Shown: one piece after another, positions 46,854 through 57,730 of the stretch
How the letters are laid out: every line of letters begins with the position of its first letter
Position numbering within the stretch: the first letter of the stretch is position 1
NCBI GenBank assembly: GCA_010093685.1
Contig: MU006216.1
Coordinates: 881,065-945,064, forward strand
DNA: 64,000 nt
DNA from: Ophiobolus disseminans
Taxonomy: Eukaryota > Ascomycota > Dothideomycetes > Pleosporales > Phaeosphaeriaceae
Direction of reading: 5' to 3'
Notes under the pieces: generated by a model
Seen by the model: the letters and a program-made list of their open reading frames with translations, nothing else
The model's database searches: none
Told to the model about the DNA's origin: nothing
Program-made: the position numbers and the translations under genes

Positions 46854-48785
46854 CAGGCTGCACGCTGTCCCATGCAAGAGTGTCAAAACCTGCGGCACCA
46901 CCAGAGACCCCTGACGTTCCTCGCTTCGAGCGAAATGCTCATACGCCGACCTGGGTTGACTATCTTCCAGTTCGACATTTCCGCTGTTCTGAGACCAGAC
47001 AAGACGAACACACAACATCCTCTTCAGTGTGTTTTCGAACCGCCAACAAAATCAAAGAAGGATGGCCAGCTTCGCACCAGAGTCAGACATGATGGTTCTG
47101 CGCTGGGAGTTAGAGTTCCTACTCTAACAAATGATTCTGCAATCAACCAATTCCGCAATTGGCAACAAACCATTACATTCTACGGAAGACCACGAACAAC
47201 AGATGAAGCATCGTGCAAGCCACCAACAGAGCTTTGGCTGCGAACAGAGCGTTCTACAATCCCAGGACTTCGATTGTTTTGCTGATTTGAAGACTTACGG
47301 GCTTTGACTTTATGCTTGAAAGGATGTCCGACACAGCGGAGCCATTAGTGAGGGTTTTTGAATATGGATCTTACGGTGGATCATCGGCAACGTCGAGAGC
47401 ATTCGTTACGCTTTTCTTATGACATGGGGGAAGTTGGGATCGAAATCAGATGGGGAGGAAGAAAAGACGTCAAGACAAGTTCACTAGTTCTGGCTGATGA
47501 ACGTTCTTGAATTTGTGCCATGTTCGGCACTCAAGTCGCGATGCAGAATCGCAGCTACTTCGTTAGGTTATTGCTTTTTTACTATATATGTATGTTCAAC
47601 TAGTCTAGAACTTGCGCAGTCGACCGTGACCGAGGCACTGGGCTCTTATCGATATGTCGCCACGTGCTGGACCCACTCACCTGCACTCATCCTAGGATAC
47701 GCAATCCGTCTTCCGTACAGCTCGTACTGCGACAAAGTTCTGGCAGGAGCCCGAGCCATGCCCTTTCAGTATCATTGACAGGCCGTCGGAGCCGCAGGCA
47801 CAGCTCGTGTCGAGCTTCCTACGCCCAGCTTTCACAGCCTCCGTCTTTCCGGCTCATTCTCTGGCGAGTCGGTCCGCAACGGGCGTCTTGTGTGGCTGCC
47901 AAGATGCTCTTGAGTGCACTCAGTCTCGAAGCGACGCATAGCCTAGGCACCTTTGCTGAACGTGGCTCGGCTGGGATGGACCACGCTTGCTACCCCGCTC
48001 CCTGGTCGCTCCAAATCGTGACAGATTGATCGTGCATGCACTTCAACATTGGGAGTTCCGGAGAATCATGTCAATCTCTAACTTCCAGGACTGCGGAATT
48101 GTTGTGTATCTTTTGGGGACCTGCAATCCCGTGTTGGCGGTCCGCTTAACAGATATGGCGGGGTGAGACTGGGGTTCAGCGTGGCTGATCTAGACTACCA
48201 GCCAAGAACACCACGCCTCCTTGGCTGCATTTCGGTCTTCGAGATTCACGGAAGAATGATAAAAAGTAAGCTTCATCCTGATGTGTTGGGGTGTGTCACG
48301 GCAGCCGAGTGGCTCGGTAGGTTTGGACGCGTTAGGTGTCAAAAAAGGGTCCGCCGAAAGTAGTCCCATGGAACATGGGCGTGGCGTCCACGACCAACCT
48401 TTGCGGAGTCGCTGAGCTGATTGTTACTCGACACGAGCTATCACAGATACCATCAGTTGATCTCATCATTGCTCGATGAGATGTCTTCCAAGCAGGTCCT
48501 CGTCAAAGCGAGCCGTCGGACAGATATGACTTCCACATCCCCTGAAGTCAGCTCCTTTTCGGGGAGACGCTACCTTCCGTTATCACTATCTTCGCTGCAT
48601 GCCCAGCCAATCCCACATCTCTTGGCAAAGCCTACACTCCCGGTAAACGATCTCCTAACTCGGGCTGCACCGATAACCCGCGTGCCTGGCGCTTGGGCGA
48701 ATCAGTGACATCCGAAGAGATGCGTTATAACCTTGCAGAGTCCCTGCATGAACTCTTTTGCAGATCTCCCAAACTCACACGAAAA
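46854..48785. other. 1.9-kb intergenic region
   Basis: No supported gene. The open frames 46872-47285 and 47664-48029 (plus) look like chance or 3' leader sequence. A long 5' leader of the arrestin-like gene probably occupies the end. Confidence 0.45.
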
Positions 48786-50162
48786 ATGGCAGCACCAGCT
48801 CTAAGGATCATTGTCGACGGTGACAGCAATAAGATTTACAGGAAGGGCGAGAAGGTGACTGGAAGAGTTATACTAGTCGTGGAAGAGGAAGAGCAAATCC
48901 AGAACCTGGGGGTGGTATTTGCTGGCAACTGCATAACGAAGACCTCGAGGCCTTTTCATGTCAACGGTAGTGACAATTCACCTTCGAGACGCCAACACGA
49001 GGAGAAGATTCGCCTGTTCAACCATGAGAAAGAGCTCGTCCCCGCGTCGACTCTTGCTCCCAAGAAGTACACTTGGACGTTTGAATTCACCTTCCCCGAG
49101 TCGACAGAACCTCGCTACAAACGCCTGATCCACGGAGCGAACTATCTGCGAGAGCCACACCCATTACCTCCGACGTTCCTGCTCAAGACAAACGTACCTG
49201 GAGGGGCTGCTCAGATTTCCTACTTTGTGCAGGCCAGATATACTCTCGGCAGCACAAAAGAGGTGAAGCGGTGTAGGGTTGTGCTGCCCTACCACCCGAC
49301 TCCACAGGTGAACGTATCTCGAGAAGCCAAATGTACATCATCAGTCTTGTACGGCCAATCCTGGAAGCCAGAAAAGGACGAATCGCAAAGATCAGTCAAC
49401 AAAGTCTTCAGCAAGGTCTCACGTCGCGCGCTCGTCAATAGCGCCCCACGGATCATACCCAGCATAATCTATCCAGAGTCGGTAGCTCCGGGCCAGCACA
49501 TTCCTATTTCACTCGTTCTGAGAAATACACGCGACGCCGTGAACGAAGCGCAAGGAGAGTGCACCATCGACTCGTTATCCATCACAATATCAACGTACTC
49601 CACGACAATGTGCGGGCACGGCGTGACGCAGCCCGAGGACATTGTCTCCAAGCATGTTACGTGCATAGCGCGGACGAACATGAACAAGACTGTACCATTC
49701 GGCACCACAGCGCCACTAACGACGAACTTCCGCCTTGTCGACGACGTAGAATGCGTACCGACTTTCAAAACCTACACCATCACGCGGCGGTACACGCTTG
49801 GAATTTCAATCTGCATCAAATTCGGCGAACAGAACTTCACCATCCGCTCCACCACGCCCCTCGAAATCGTACCCCGCGTGCCTCGCAGCGCGCTGCCGCC
49901 ATCCGTCGAAGAAGGCGAGGACATCGATCCGCTGCCGCTGTATACGCCGCGAGAGCCGTCGAAAGAATTTGCGCCAAGCTATGAGGAGATTTTCGCGCTG
50001 TCGAGAATGTACTCGTCGAGTAGTTTGCTTGCGCCGACGCTGTCGAGGGGGTCGAGTTATATGTCGGATGTATCTGCGGCGTCGGGCGCGAGTACGCCGG
50101 CGAGTGAGATTGAGGAGATGGGGTTTGGAAGGGGTGAGGGGAGGGTAGCTGTGCCTGGTTGA
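48786..50162 (+). CDS. arrestin-like protein
   Basis: A single exon of 458 residues starting MAAPALRIIVDGDSNKIYRKGE. The N-terminal arrestin fold is visible (KGEKVTGRVILVVEEEEQIQ, LGVVFAGNCITKTSRPFH, YTWTFEFTFPESTEPRY), then an arrestin-C-like half (RIIPSIIYPESVAPGQHIPI, TYTITRRYTLGISICIKFG). The tail contains PLPLYTPREP and FAPSYEEIF, loose PY-type sites that could recruit Rsp5-class ubiquitin ligases. Fungal alpha-arrestins guide ubiquitination and endocytosis of plasma-membrane transporters. The frame is open 93 bases further upstream but the Ala-rich ATG fits the family start best. Confidence 0.78.
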   Translation: MAAPALRIIVDGDSNKIYRKGEKVTGRVILVVEEEEQIQNLGVVFAGNCITKTSRPFHVNGSDNSPSRRQHEEKIRLFNHEKELVPASTLAPKKYTWTFEFTFPESTEPRYKRLIHGANYLREPHPLPPTFLLKTNVPGGAAQISYFVQARYTLGSTKEVKRCRVVLPYHPTPQVNVSREAKCTSSVLYGQSWKPEKDESQRSVNKVFSKVSRRALVNSAPRIIPSIIYPESVAPGQHIPISLVLRNTRDAVNEAQGECTIDSLSITISTYSTTMCGHGVTQPEDIVSKHVTCIARTNMNKTVPFGTTAPLTTNFRLVDDVECVPTFKTYTITRRYTLGISICIKFGEQNFTIRSTTPLEIVPRVPRSALPPSVEEGEDIDPLPLYTPREPSKEFAPSYEEIFALSRMYSSSSLLAPTLSRGSSYMSDVSAASGASTPASEIEEMGFGRGEGRVAVPG

Positions 50163-51048
50163 ATCCGAAGATCTTGGTCAAGTGGGAGAGTAGGTGCATG
50201 TCGCAGTCAAGAAGCGATTTACTTTGTGGATGTTGATCTTCATCTACCTGTTAAAGTAGAGAAACATGGATAATCAGACCTTCGAATAAGGCCACATATC
50301 TTGCGATGGCGGATGCAAATCGTTTGCATCACGACGCGCGATACAAACAAGCGCAGCCTTCTGAAGTCTTGAACCTTCCAGCTCGTCAACGGCTTCCGAC
50401 TCCCGCATTGCAGGAACCGAGCGCAGAAGTGTTGCTGGGATCAAGAAGTGCTTGCGTCGATTCAAGTTGCAGCGCGGAGGAGGAGGATGTCCACGGTGCT
50501 GACTGGACTTTGTATCCAGGACGCGAGCGTGTTCCTCGATGAGAGCTTGCTAGACGAGTAGATATTAGACATAGATTATGAGATTTATCGTGCTACGACG
50601 AAAGGTTACACACGAAAGGTTACACTCTAAGCTGCGTTTCTTATACTGCCTTCCACCTGTACGCTTCTATGTTTCGTTCGTGTCACAACGCACACTAGAT
50701 AATACATGTACGTTAGGGAATCTAAATGCAGCTGTAATTGATAAGGTGTACGCGATTTCAGTACAAGGTCAGATATACAAAGCTGGTGTTCAATCGAAGG
50801 GAGAGTATAGTAATTAAGTAACGAGCCGTTGATTGATAGTAAGCAGCAAGTAGACAGATGTTATGCAAGAATGCAAGCTGAGAAGACAAGGCTCACTAAG
50901 GCAAAAGGAAACTCTAGAACACTCAACAAATCAGAACATTTGCTTTAAGCAGGGGCAAAAAGATGTCATGAATGCAACCTGGGTGCACAATTCCCAAAAA
51001 TGGCAAAAAGAAACCTGGAACGCCCAGCTAATGCTAGACGAAAGATGT
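50163..51048. other. intergenic region, partly AT-rich
   Basis: 50.57-50.97 kb is AT-richer than its surroundings. It includes a 14-bp direct tandem (CGAAAGGTTACACA, then CGAAAGGTTACACT) at 50599-50626. The short open frames here look random. Confidence 0.45.
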
Positions 51049-51222
51049 TGATCAGAGTGGGACCTTGAAGTTGTTAGTGGTATGTTAACTACCAATCGAA
51101 CTCAAGACGTACTCGAACCCACGCCACTTTCGTGACCAGGAAGTAACGTTAAGAACCCGGACGGCGCTAACCGCTTCGGGAAAACCTTAACCTGGCGCCA
51201 TAACCAGCTCGGCCATCTGACC
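51049..51222 (-). tRNA. tRNA-Leu(AAG) with a canonical intron and a second insert in the T-loop
   Basis: Reading the minus strand from 51222: acceptor GGTCAGA, D-arm GCCGAGC...GGC, anticodon stem CCAGG (51195-51191), anticodon AAG at 51188-51186, and a 43-nt intron (51184-51142) whose CTTAA pairs with TTAAG as expected for the tRNA-splicing endonuclease. Then come CCTGG, a long variable arm (CACGAAAGTG hairpin, so class II) and T-stem GTGGG with loop start TTCGA. Here the gene is broken by 49 nt (51112-51064). The loop then resumes with GT, the stem closes with CCCAC, and the acceptor ends TCTGATC plus A (one G-U pair). Without both inserts the tRNA is 82 nt, normal for Leu. The insert splits the B box, so transcription by RNA polymerase III is doubtful; the gene may be dead. 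Confidence 0.85.
51064..51112 (-). other. 49-nt spliceosomal-intron-like insert inside the tRNA-Leu B box
   Basis: On the minus strand it begins GTACGT, has CACTAAC near its 3' end and finishes CTTCAAG. These match donor, branch and acceptor of the protein-gene introns in this window, and 49 nt is their typical length. The ends are flanked by GT on both sides, so the exact cut is ambiguous by two bases; GT-AG is one of the equivalent choices. Confidence 0.75.
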
Positions 51223-51911
51223 TAGGTGTTTTGATGGAGAGATGGTAAATTTTTAACATTATATTGTATTGCAATATTGTGGACGAGTTTTCGCGGCTAA
51301 TCGGGCCTGGGCGCTAAGGATCGGAACATCATGAGAGGCATAATCAATTTGTGGGGAAAGAGCAAGCGCTGTCATGATAATAAGTCACGCTAAGCTACTG
51401 CGAAACAGGTCGAGGGCAAAGCATCTTGGACTGTCTTGATCCTGCACTCATTGCATCGCAATCAATGTGCGTTGGTACAAGGCACGTTGCACGACAGACT
51501 CTCTTACATGGGATTGTATGCCGGGTGGAGCTTTGCTTCAGCTATCCTCATAGACAAATCGCGTCTGAACTGACCTAGCCGGGTGAGCAGACGGAATCTC
51601 AATCACGTGCGCAACCAACCGAGATGACGCTAGTCGCTCGAACGCTCGAGTCTTGGCGAGAATTAGCTGCATTGCGATCGCGAAACTCGGTCGCATGCGA
51701 TGCCAGGGACGCGCAGCAACATTCACGAGTCAGAAAACCAAGGCCAGGGACAGCGAAGACTTTCATCTATACAAATACAGTAGTCGCAATTTAGAGACCT
51801 GCGATTGCGCCGCAATTCATCCCTGTCTCACGACGTTGCGACGCGTTCCGTCTTCGCGAGCTCCGAGCTACTATCCACTCCCATCATCGCCCGTCGCAAA
51901 CCCCAACGACC
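51223..51911. other. intergenic region before the SNF5-family gene
   Basis: The tRNA 5' flank and SNF5 promoter. An open frame (51653-52096) runs into the gene in another frame and is a shadow. Confidence 0.45.
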
Positions 51912-53790
51912 ATGTTTACCGCAACTGGCAAGACGGCGCCGCCGCAGGCGTTCATGTCCAGCTATGCGCCGCGCCTGCGAAACCACGGAAACTCCCTCAT
52001 CTCGCCAATCGTCCCAGCCTCGAACACGCTCCCAGCGCCGCGCGTGACGAAGCGCGGTACAGCTGTCCTCAGTTATGCCGAGGATGCCTACGATGACGAC
52101 GACTTCGAAGACAGCGACCGCCCGCGACGCGCGACCGGACTTCGGAGTGTCCAGCGGGGAGACGAGGCGTCAAGTGTAGACAAGATAGCACATATCGCAG
52201 CACTAGGAGAAGAACTTGTAGCGCCCATAGACCTCCAAGGCATCTGGCGCGACTGGATGGGTCGGCCGAAGCGCACGTTGTGAGTACTGTTCTTCGCAAG
52301 AATATGGAGGTGCAAGGCAGCTTAACTAATTCTCGCAGAACGGAGAAGCAAGTGCAGACGCAATCGGTACTTCCCGTCACATTGATTCCCATCCGAATAG
52401 ACATGGACATCCAGCCCTTCCGGCCAGACGCGCCGTTACCGACACCCTCCAACGCCCGCGAGTTCGGCATCAACGAGCACTTACCTGCGTATAAACAACC
52501 AGACGTTACCCCCGCATACAGACTAAAGGACTCGTTCCTGTGGAATCTACACGAGGCTCTGACAACACCAGATCAGTTCGCGAAGCAGTTCGTAGACGAG
52601 CTGGATTTGCCAAACGACCGCAAACCGATTCTCATCCTCAGCATTGCGAGCCAGATCCGGCAGCAATTAGAGGAATACGCTGGGGTTGCGCTACACCCTC
52701 TCTTCCATTCTACAGCAGTACCTGCCCTCCAAGGCACAGTGGGACAACCGGCCCAGCTTGTCGTGTCCCAAGATGGTACCTCAACCCCAGCAGTACCAAC
52801 CACAAATGGCGCCTCCACACCCATCGTGAACGGCACAATACAAACAGAGGGTACACGGACACCAGCGGTTGTGCCAAACGGCATCACTGCGACTGCGACT
52901 GCGCTCCCGTCTGATGAACTGCACAACCCAGACGACACATACCGCTGCATCGTCACCTTGAACATCAACCTGATGAACAGACTCTACACGGACAAGTTTG
53001 AATGGTCATTACTGCACCCACCCGGGTTTGCAGAAATGTTTGCAAAGACAACATGCGCCGACATTGGTCTATCTGGCGAGTGGGTATCAGCAATGACACA
53101 CGCAATCTACGAAGCAGTGCTACGGCTGAAGAAAGAAGCCTGCGAACATGGCGGACTCGTGGGTGATGGCGAGATCGACAACGATGCTGTTGAGCCTACC
53201 ATTGGTGCGGGCTGGAGATACGATCACGAGCACTTGTGCGACGAGTGGGAGCCAAAGGTTGAGATGCTTTCCAAGGAGGAAATTGAGAAGCGCGAAGGCG
53301 ATCGCGAGAGGCAGATCCGAAGGCTACGGAGAGAGACGGCACGCTTCTCGTCAACCGCCAACATGACCGGCACCCCACAGAACGAGTTCTTCAATAACAT
53401 TGAACAGCAAGAGAATATGGGCCGAGGAGAGAGGAGCAAGAAGAAGAGAAGATTCCGCAGCTTGAGCCCACTGGGTCGCGACACGCCAGGCGCTGGGTCC
53501 GGATATGGTGGTCAAGAGGGCGGACTCCAAGAAGGGTGAGCTTTTATCAGGTTCGAGTTCAAATGGCGCTAACATGATTCAGTGAACGACAAAACTGGCG
53601 ATGCGCGCACTGCTTTGTATGGGGTACTGCTGTCTGGGCTGTCCGCGACGGACCACGAGGCCCGCGCACCCTTTGCAACAACTGTGGCTATCTCTACGAA
53701 CGCGACAAGAAGCTGCCGCCCTGGTCAGAGAATCTGTTCTACCACGAGCGACCGTATCACGAGGCACAAGTCTACCGAGCTCAGCGGTAA
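51912..53790 (+). CDS. SFH1: SNF5/Sfh1-family chromatin remodeller subunit with GATA-like zinc finger
   Basis: Three exons (51912-52279, 52339-53535, 53583-53790) encode 590 residues; introns are 59 and 47 nt. SNF5 proteins (Snf5, Sfh1, human SMARCB1) are core subunits of SWI/SNF and RSC that contact the nucleosome acidic patch. The SNF5 domain comprises two RPT repeats: YRLKDSFLWNLHEALTTPDQ with FAKQFVDELDLP, and CIVTLNINLMNRLYTDKFEW with FAEMFAKTTCADIGL, separated by a Thr/Pro-rich insert. A WDWMGRP-type N-terminal motif (GIWRDWMGRPKR) sits near residue 115. The last exon encodes a finger, CAHC-X20-CNNC with LPPWSENLFYH, as in GATA factors. The second splice is needed to reach it. Snf5 versus Sfh1 is not settled. 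Confidence 0.88.
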
Positions 53791-55572
53791 AGACTTGTTC
53801 CGCTTCCCTGGCCGAACACAGGTAGAAGTAAGAGGAATACGTCTAAAGGCCGATCCACGCCACGGTTGGCGGGAGGTCTGTTGGAGATGAATCCGGTTCC
53901 CTGAACACAATGTAGCATTTCTCAGCGTGGCGTTGTCGGTTGCTATTGTGCCCTGTAAGGAGACGGTGTACAACACGTTTCTTGGCGCTCTTGGTCAGGG
54001 AGGCGTAATGTTATCAGCATGAATTCTCCAAGCAGACTGGAAGTCTGTAAATAAACAGAAGAATGCTGACTGCATGCGGAGGCCGAAGCTATGCCATACT
54101 CGCCAGTATCGATTGTTACAGTCCACGGGGTAGGAAGAACGTTTAGCATAATACCAACATCATCGAATGTACGATACACCGACTTGAACCGTCTCCAATA
54201 CCGGTGGCATCGAGGCAAAGAATGGCTTTCTCCTCTAAGACTCGTAGTCTTAATCATGACTGGTGCCACACCACATTCAAATGACAATGATCAATACACA
54301 GTCCTGTCAGACCGAGGACTCACATGCTGTCATGAACTTCCACATCAAGAGTACAAGCCCGTTGCAGACCCCGATAGAGCATAAAACACAACATGTACTT
54401 CAGAATACAAACTCATACTCAAGATATGTGGGTTTGAGGCTATATGTCCGATTTTAATGCGTAGGTGCTCGCTGCAATGTAGACGAAGGGTGGCATCATG
54501 CGGGTAAATGTTCGGTGTTTCGCGATGTCAGATTGTCGAAACTTTGCTCGGCAGTTTCGTTGCTGCTATCCAAGGAAATTCATATTGGTGTAGGCTGAAT
54601 CGAACACTGCACGCGTTGTGCGACGAAGACATGTCTGTTGTGGACCTCAATGACGCGGCTAGAAATACGGCGTCGAGATATCTGCCCTATTGTTCGCAAT
54701 CTTCCTCTTGTGCGCTGGAATCGGGGACAGGGCGTTGAACACCAAACAGGGAAAGACATCGACACTGGCTGGACACGGCATTGAAGCTTAATCCAGTCAC
54801 CGTGCCAAACTTCACCTCGAGATGCTGTTGTGTGCAGAATTCGGTGAAGCCTGCTGCCTACCAACACCCACACCCAGCCACTCCATCTCGTCTCATTGGC
54901 TGTCCCGCCGATGTACTGTCTTACAACCGTTGCACCATGACTCAACAAAGTTAGCGTGTCTTATTGAGGCGACCATGGTCACAATAGCAAGTGTGTGGTA
55001 CTGCATCTGAGTTGTCTAGGGTGGGTCGCATCAACCTTGCTATTATGTGTGGATTTGAGAATGGTCAATAGGAAGGCTACCTCACCGGCAACGCTCGGGA
55101 TGTTTGGTAGGGTATATAATGTGCGAAAACATATACTTTACTCTTACTGCATCTTTTTGGATATTTCTTGGATCATCGTGAGTGAAGCTTTCTGGCTTGT
55201 GTAGACAGAGGCCCTTGTAGAAAGACACTGTGGGTTGCGCTTTCAGAGTTTGGGGTCTTACGATGGCGATGCTAATGCTGCGAAGAGACTTGCTGCTTCG
55301 GCAAAACACTTCAAGACCACAGTCACGAGCATCATTCACGATACCGGTGCATTCCGTTCGCCGTCATATAACATATCGCATATACACCACATCAGTCCAC
55401 ACCGGGACTTGCGACCGTCATACCTCGAAGATCTCCCGGTAGAGCCTTCATCCCCAAGCCTTCGCGATCCCGTCTCGCCTGATCCACTCACACGGTGGTC
55501 ACGCCACACCCTTGTATCACGATACCCCAGCACAACCACCCGGCTGAACGTTTCCAAATTCGAACATACAAA
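53791..55572. other. 1.8-kb intergenic region
   Basis: No gene, RNA or repeat is supported. Frames up to 122 codons exist on both strands without recognisable content. Confidence 0.5.
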
Positions 55573-56361
55573 ATGGATCCACACCGCAATGCTGCGCTGA
55601 ACGATGCCAAGTTGCAAACAGTTCTACAATCATTCATCACTACAACACGGTCAGATAATTCCTCGAGTGAGGATATGCCAGCACCCCCAGCATACCACTC
55701 CGTCGTCGATCCTACCGCACCAATACCAAATATGCACAACCCATACGATCCAGAAGAAGAGGTCGGGCAAGAAGAGGATGAGACACCAGAAATCACCATC
55801 AACGCCGCCACACAAGTCCGCGGAAACGGAAATATCATCTCCATCACGCAACTGGACAGTGTGCGCATAGCAAACCTCATCGCCATCATGCTGCATGGAG
55901 AAAATGTACAAGGACCTACAACTCCACAGCCACAAACACCACCACAGCTACCACACATGCTGCCATCACTGGCTAGTCTGACTGCAGAGCCCAAGCCGGC
56001 GAAGCAGTACCCCAAGATCAACATCACAGTCAACTGCGGCGCAACTGTGATTGGGGACCGAAATATCGTCGGTCCAGGCCTGGGCGATATCGCAAGACAG
56101 ATGCAAGTCGCGCAACGGAACGCTGCGGTACAAGCTCAGCAACAGGCTCAAGCCAAGGGCGCAGCAGTGCCAGCAACTGCGACACATGAGACGCTGTATC
56201 AGGCTCAGGCGTCGATTGCGCAGAATCATGGGTTGTTTGCTGGACAAGCTCCCACGCCGCCGATGAGTCGGAGCTCGAGTCTGCAGAGCGACGGATCGAG
56301 TGGTGTGAAGCGGAAGGCTGAGGAGGATGTCAAGGAGAATGTTGTGAAGAGGCAACGGTGA
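55573..56361 (+). CDS. conserved fungal protein of unknown function
   Basis: 262 residues from the ATG at 55573 (MDPHRNAALNDAKLQTVLQS). Features in order: a PPAY site near residue 38, an acidic stretch (DPEEEVGQEEDETPE), the pattern ITINAATQVRGNGNIISI, a Pro/Gln linker, then the similar INITVNCGATVIGDRNIVGP, a Gln/Ala-rich helix and a basic tail (GVKRKAEEDVKENVVKRQR) that looks like a bipartite nuclear signal. The two xNxxxxVxGxxNIxx segments look like a repeated beta unit. The protein type is familiar from Pezizomycotina genomes, with no function known to me. The frame is open 78 bases upstream. Confidence 0.75.
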   Translation: MDPHRNAALNDAKLQTVLQSFITTTRSDNSSSEDMPAPPAYHSVVDPTAPIPNMHNPYDPEEEVGQEEDETPEITINAATQVRGNGNIISITQLDSVRIANLIAIMLHGENVQGPTTPQPQTPPQLPHMLPSLASLTAEPKPAKQYPKINITVNCGATVIGDRNIVGPGLGDIARQMQVAQRNAAVQAQQQAQAKGAAVPATATHETLYQAQASIAQNHGLFAGQAPTPPMSRSSSLQSDGSSGVKRKAEEDVKENVVKRQR

Positions 56362-57730
56362 GCACGTTTTCAGAGTTGGATTGGAGTACTGGAGTTGAGG
56401 CGTTGGTATTCCCATTGCTTGCTTGGTCCCAGCGAGCATTTTGTTTGTCGGTGTTACGAAGCTACGAGCTTAGGGTGGATGTCTTGGTCTTTTCTTTTGG
56501 TGTTAGGCGTTGATGCGCTGTACTGTATGTAATAGCAAGATGAGTGTACGACGGAAACAGACTGAGGATAGCAAAACATATCCTACCATGAAACCTTAGT
56601 ATCATACGCAACTGTGTGGAATGGCGCCGAGAATGAGGCCAAGCGTTGTCATTTGGCAGCGTTTCACGACCAAGACATGCCATCCGTCACTCCATTCCAT
56701 CATGGATCAGTCGGGCGGCCGAAAATAACATCGCTATATCGATTATGAACGGTAGTGTGCATCCGGCAGATGATTGATTAATACGTTAACCTGGACATAT
56801 TCGGCTAGTGACCCTTACGTCGCGTAATGTGTGTCGTAAACCGTTTGGAAGTTAAATAGTCCCATACCGTATCTGGCCGGAAATATCGGTGTCACTGGTC
56901 CGTGGTGAACGAGCAAGGTGGCCTCTACCAGGTCGCCACACGGTGCGCCGAGCTCCCAGGTGCTCTCCGCTCATTTGCGCATAGGAGAAACTGCAACCAG
57001 TGCAAGATGATCGAGACGAGTGATCGCATTGAGGCTGGCAATCGAGGAGATGAAGTAATCTTGGTTGTCTCAATGTCAGATGGCGCTGTCCGCATTGGCT
57101 TCGTTCATTGCGTCTTGGGGTGACGCAGCACTTAAGCTCCTGAACCCTTGCCACGCTAGCGGCGTACCAATTGGGAAAGGGCCAAGCTCAACACCACCCT
57201 GGAGCACCTTCCCTTCGCAACTCCTCTCACTCACTCACCTCCATACTTTCCCTTACTCTCCCATTCACATCCCACACCTGCACTCTAGTCCTCTGCCACA
57301 ACAAACGGCTGCGTCTTCTCCCGTTCACCTCAACAATATAGCGTGTCTGCAGTCTCCCGGACAGCAGCTTTCCGAAGCGGCTCACTCTATCTGGCCTTTT
57401 CTACGAGGTTCTCAGGAGTTTGAACTTGGCAGACACGGGCATACCAATCCCAACAGGGCAACCAATTGCAAGGGCAGATTCTCGCTATCAACAGCAGCAC
57501 TCCTTGCATCCTCGCAGTTGACTTCATCAAGCTCCCTGGCTTGAGTCCTTCGCGCTGAGGGCCCCAATCGCACCCGCAACATCCCTCACTCAAGGCATTG
57601 CCGAGTCCGACACTCACAGACCACTGCACCCCTCGACAATCAGCTAGGACGACTTGCGCCTCGACAGCTTTCGAGGTGTCTATATTGATAAATCGTATCT
57701 TGAGCAGACGATCCACGAATCCTTGCCAAC
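56362..57730. other. 1.4-kb intergenic region with a pyrimidine-rich leader
   Basis: 57.2-57.7 kb is CT-rich, as in the 5' leaders of well-expressed fungal genes. No gene is supported. Confidence 0.5.

Noticed and set aside
46315..46863. 182-codon minus-strand frame
   Set aside because: It lies wholly opposite the SUZ-domain gene and shows composition expected of an antisense shadow.
48693..48785. N-terminal extension of the arrestin-like protein
   Set aside because: The added 31 residues are unlike the family start; the ATG at 48786 fits.
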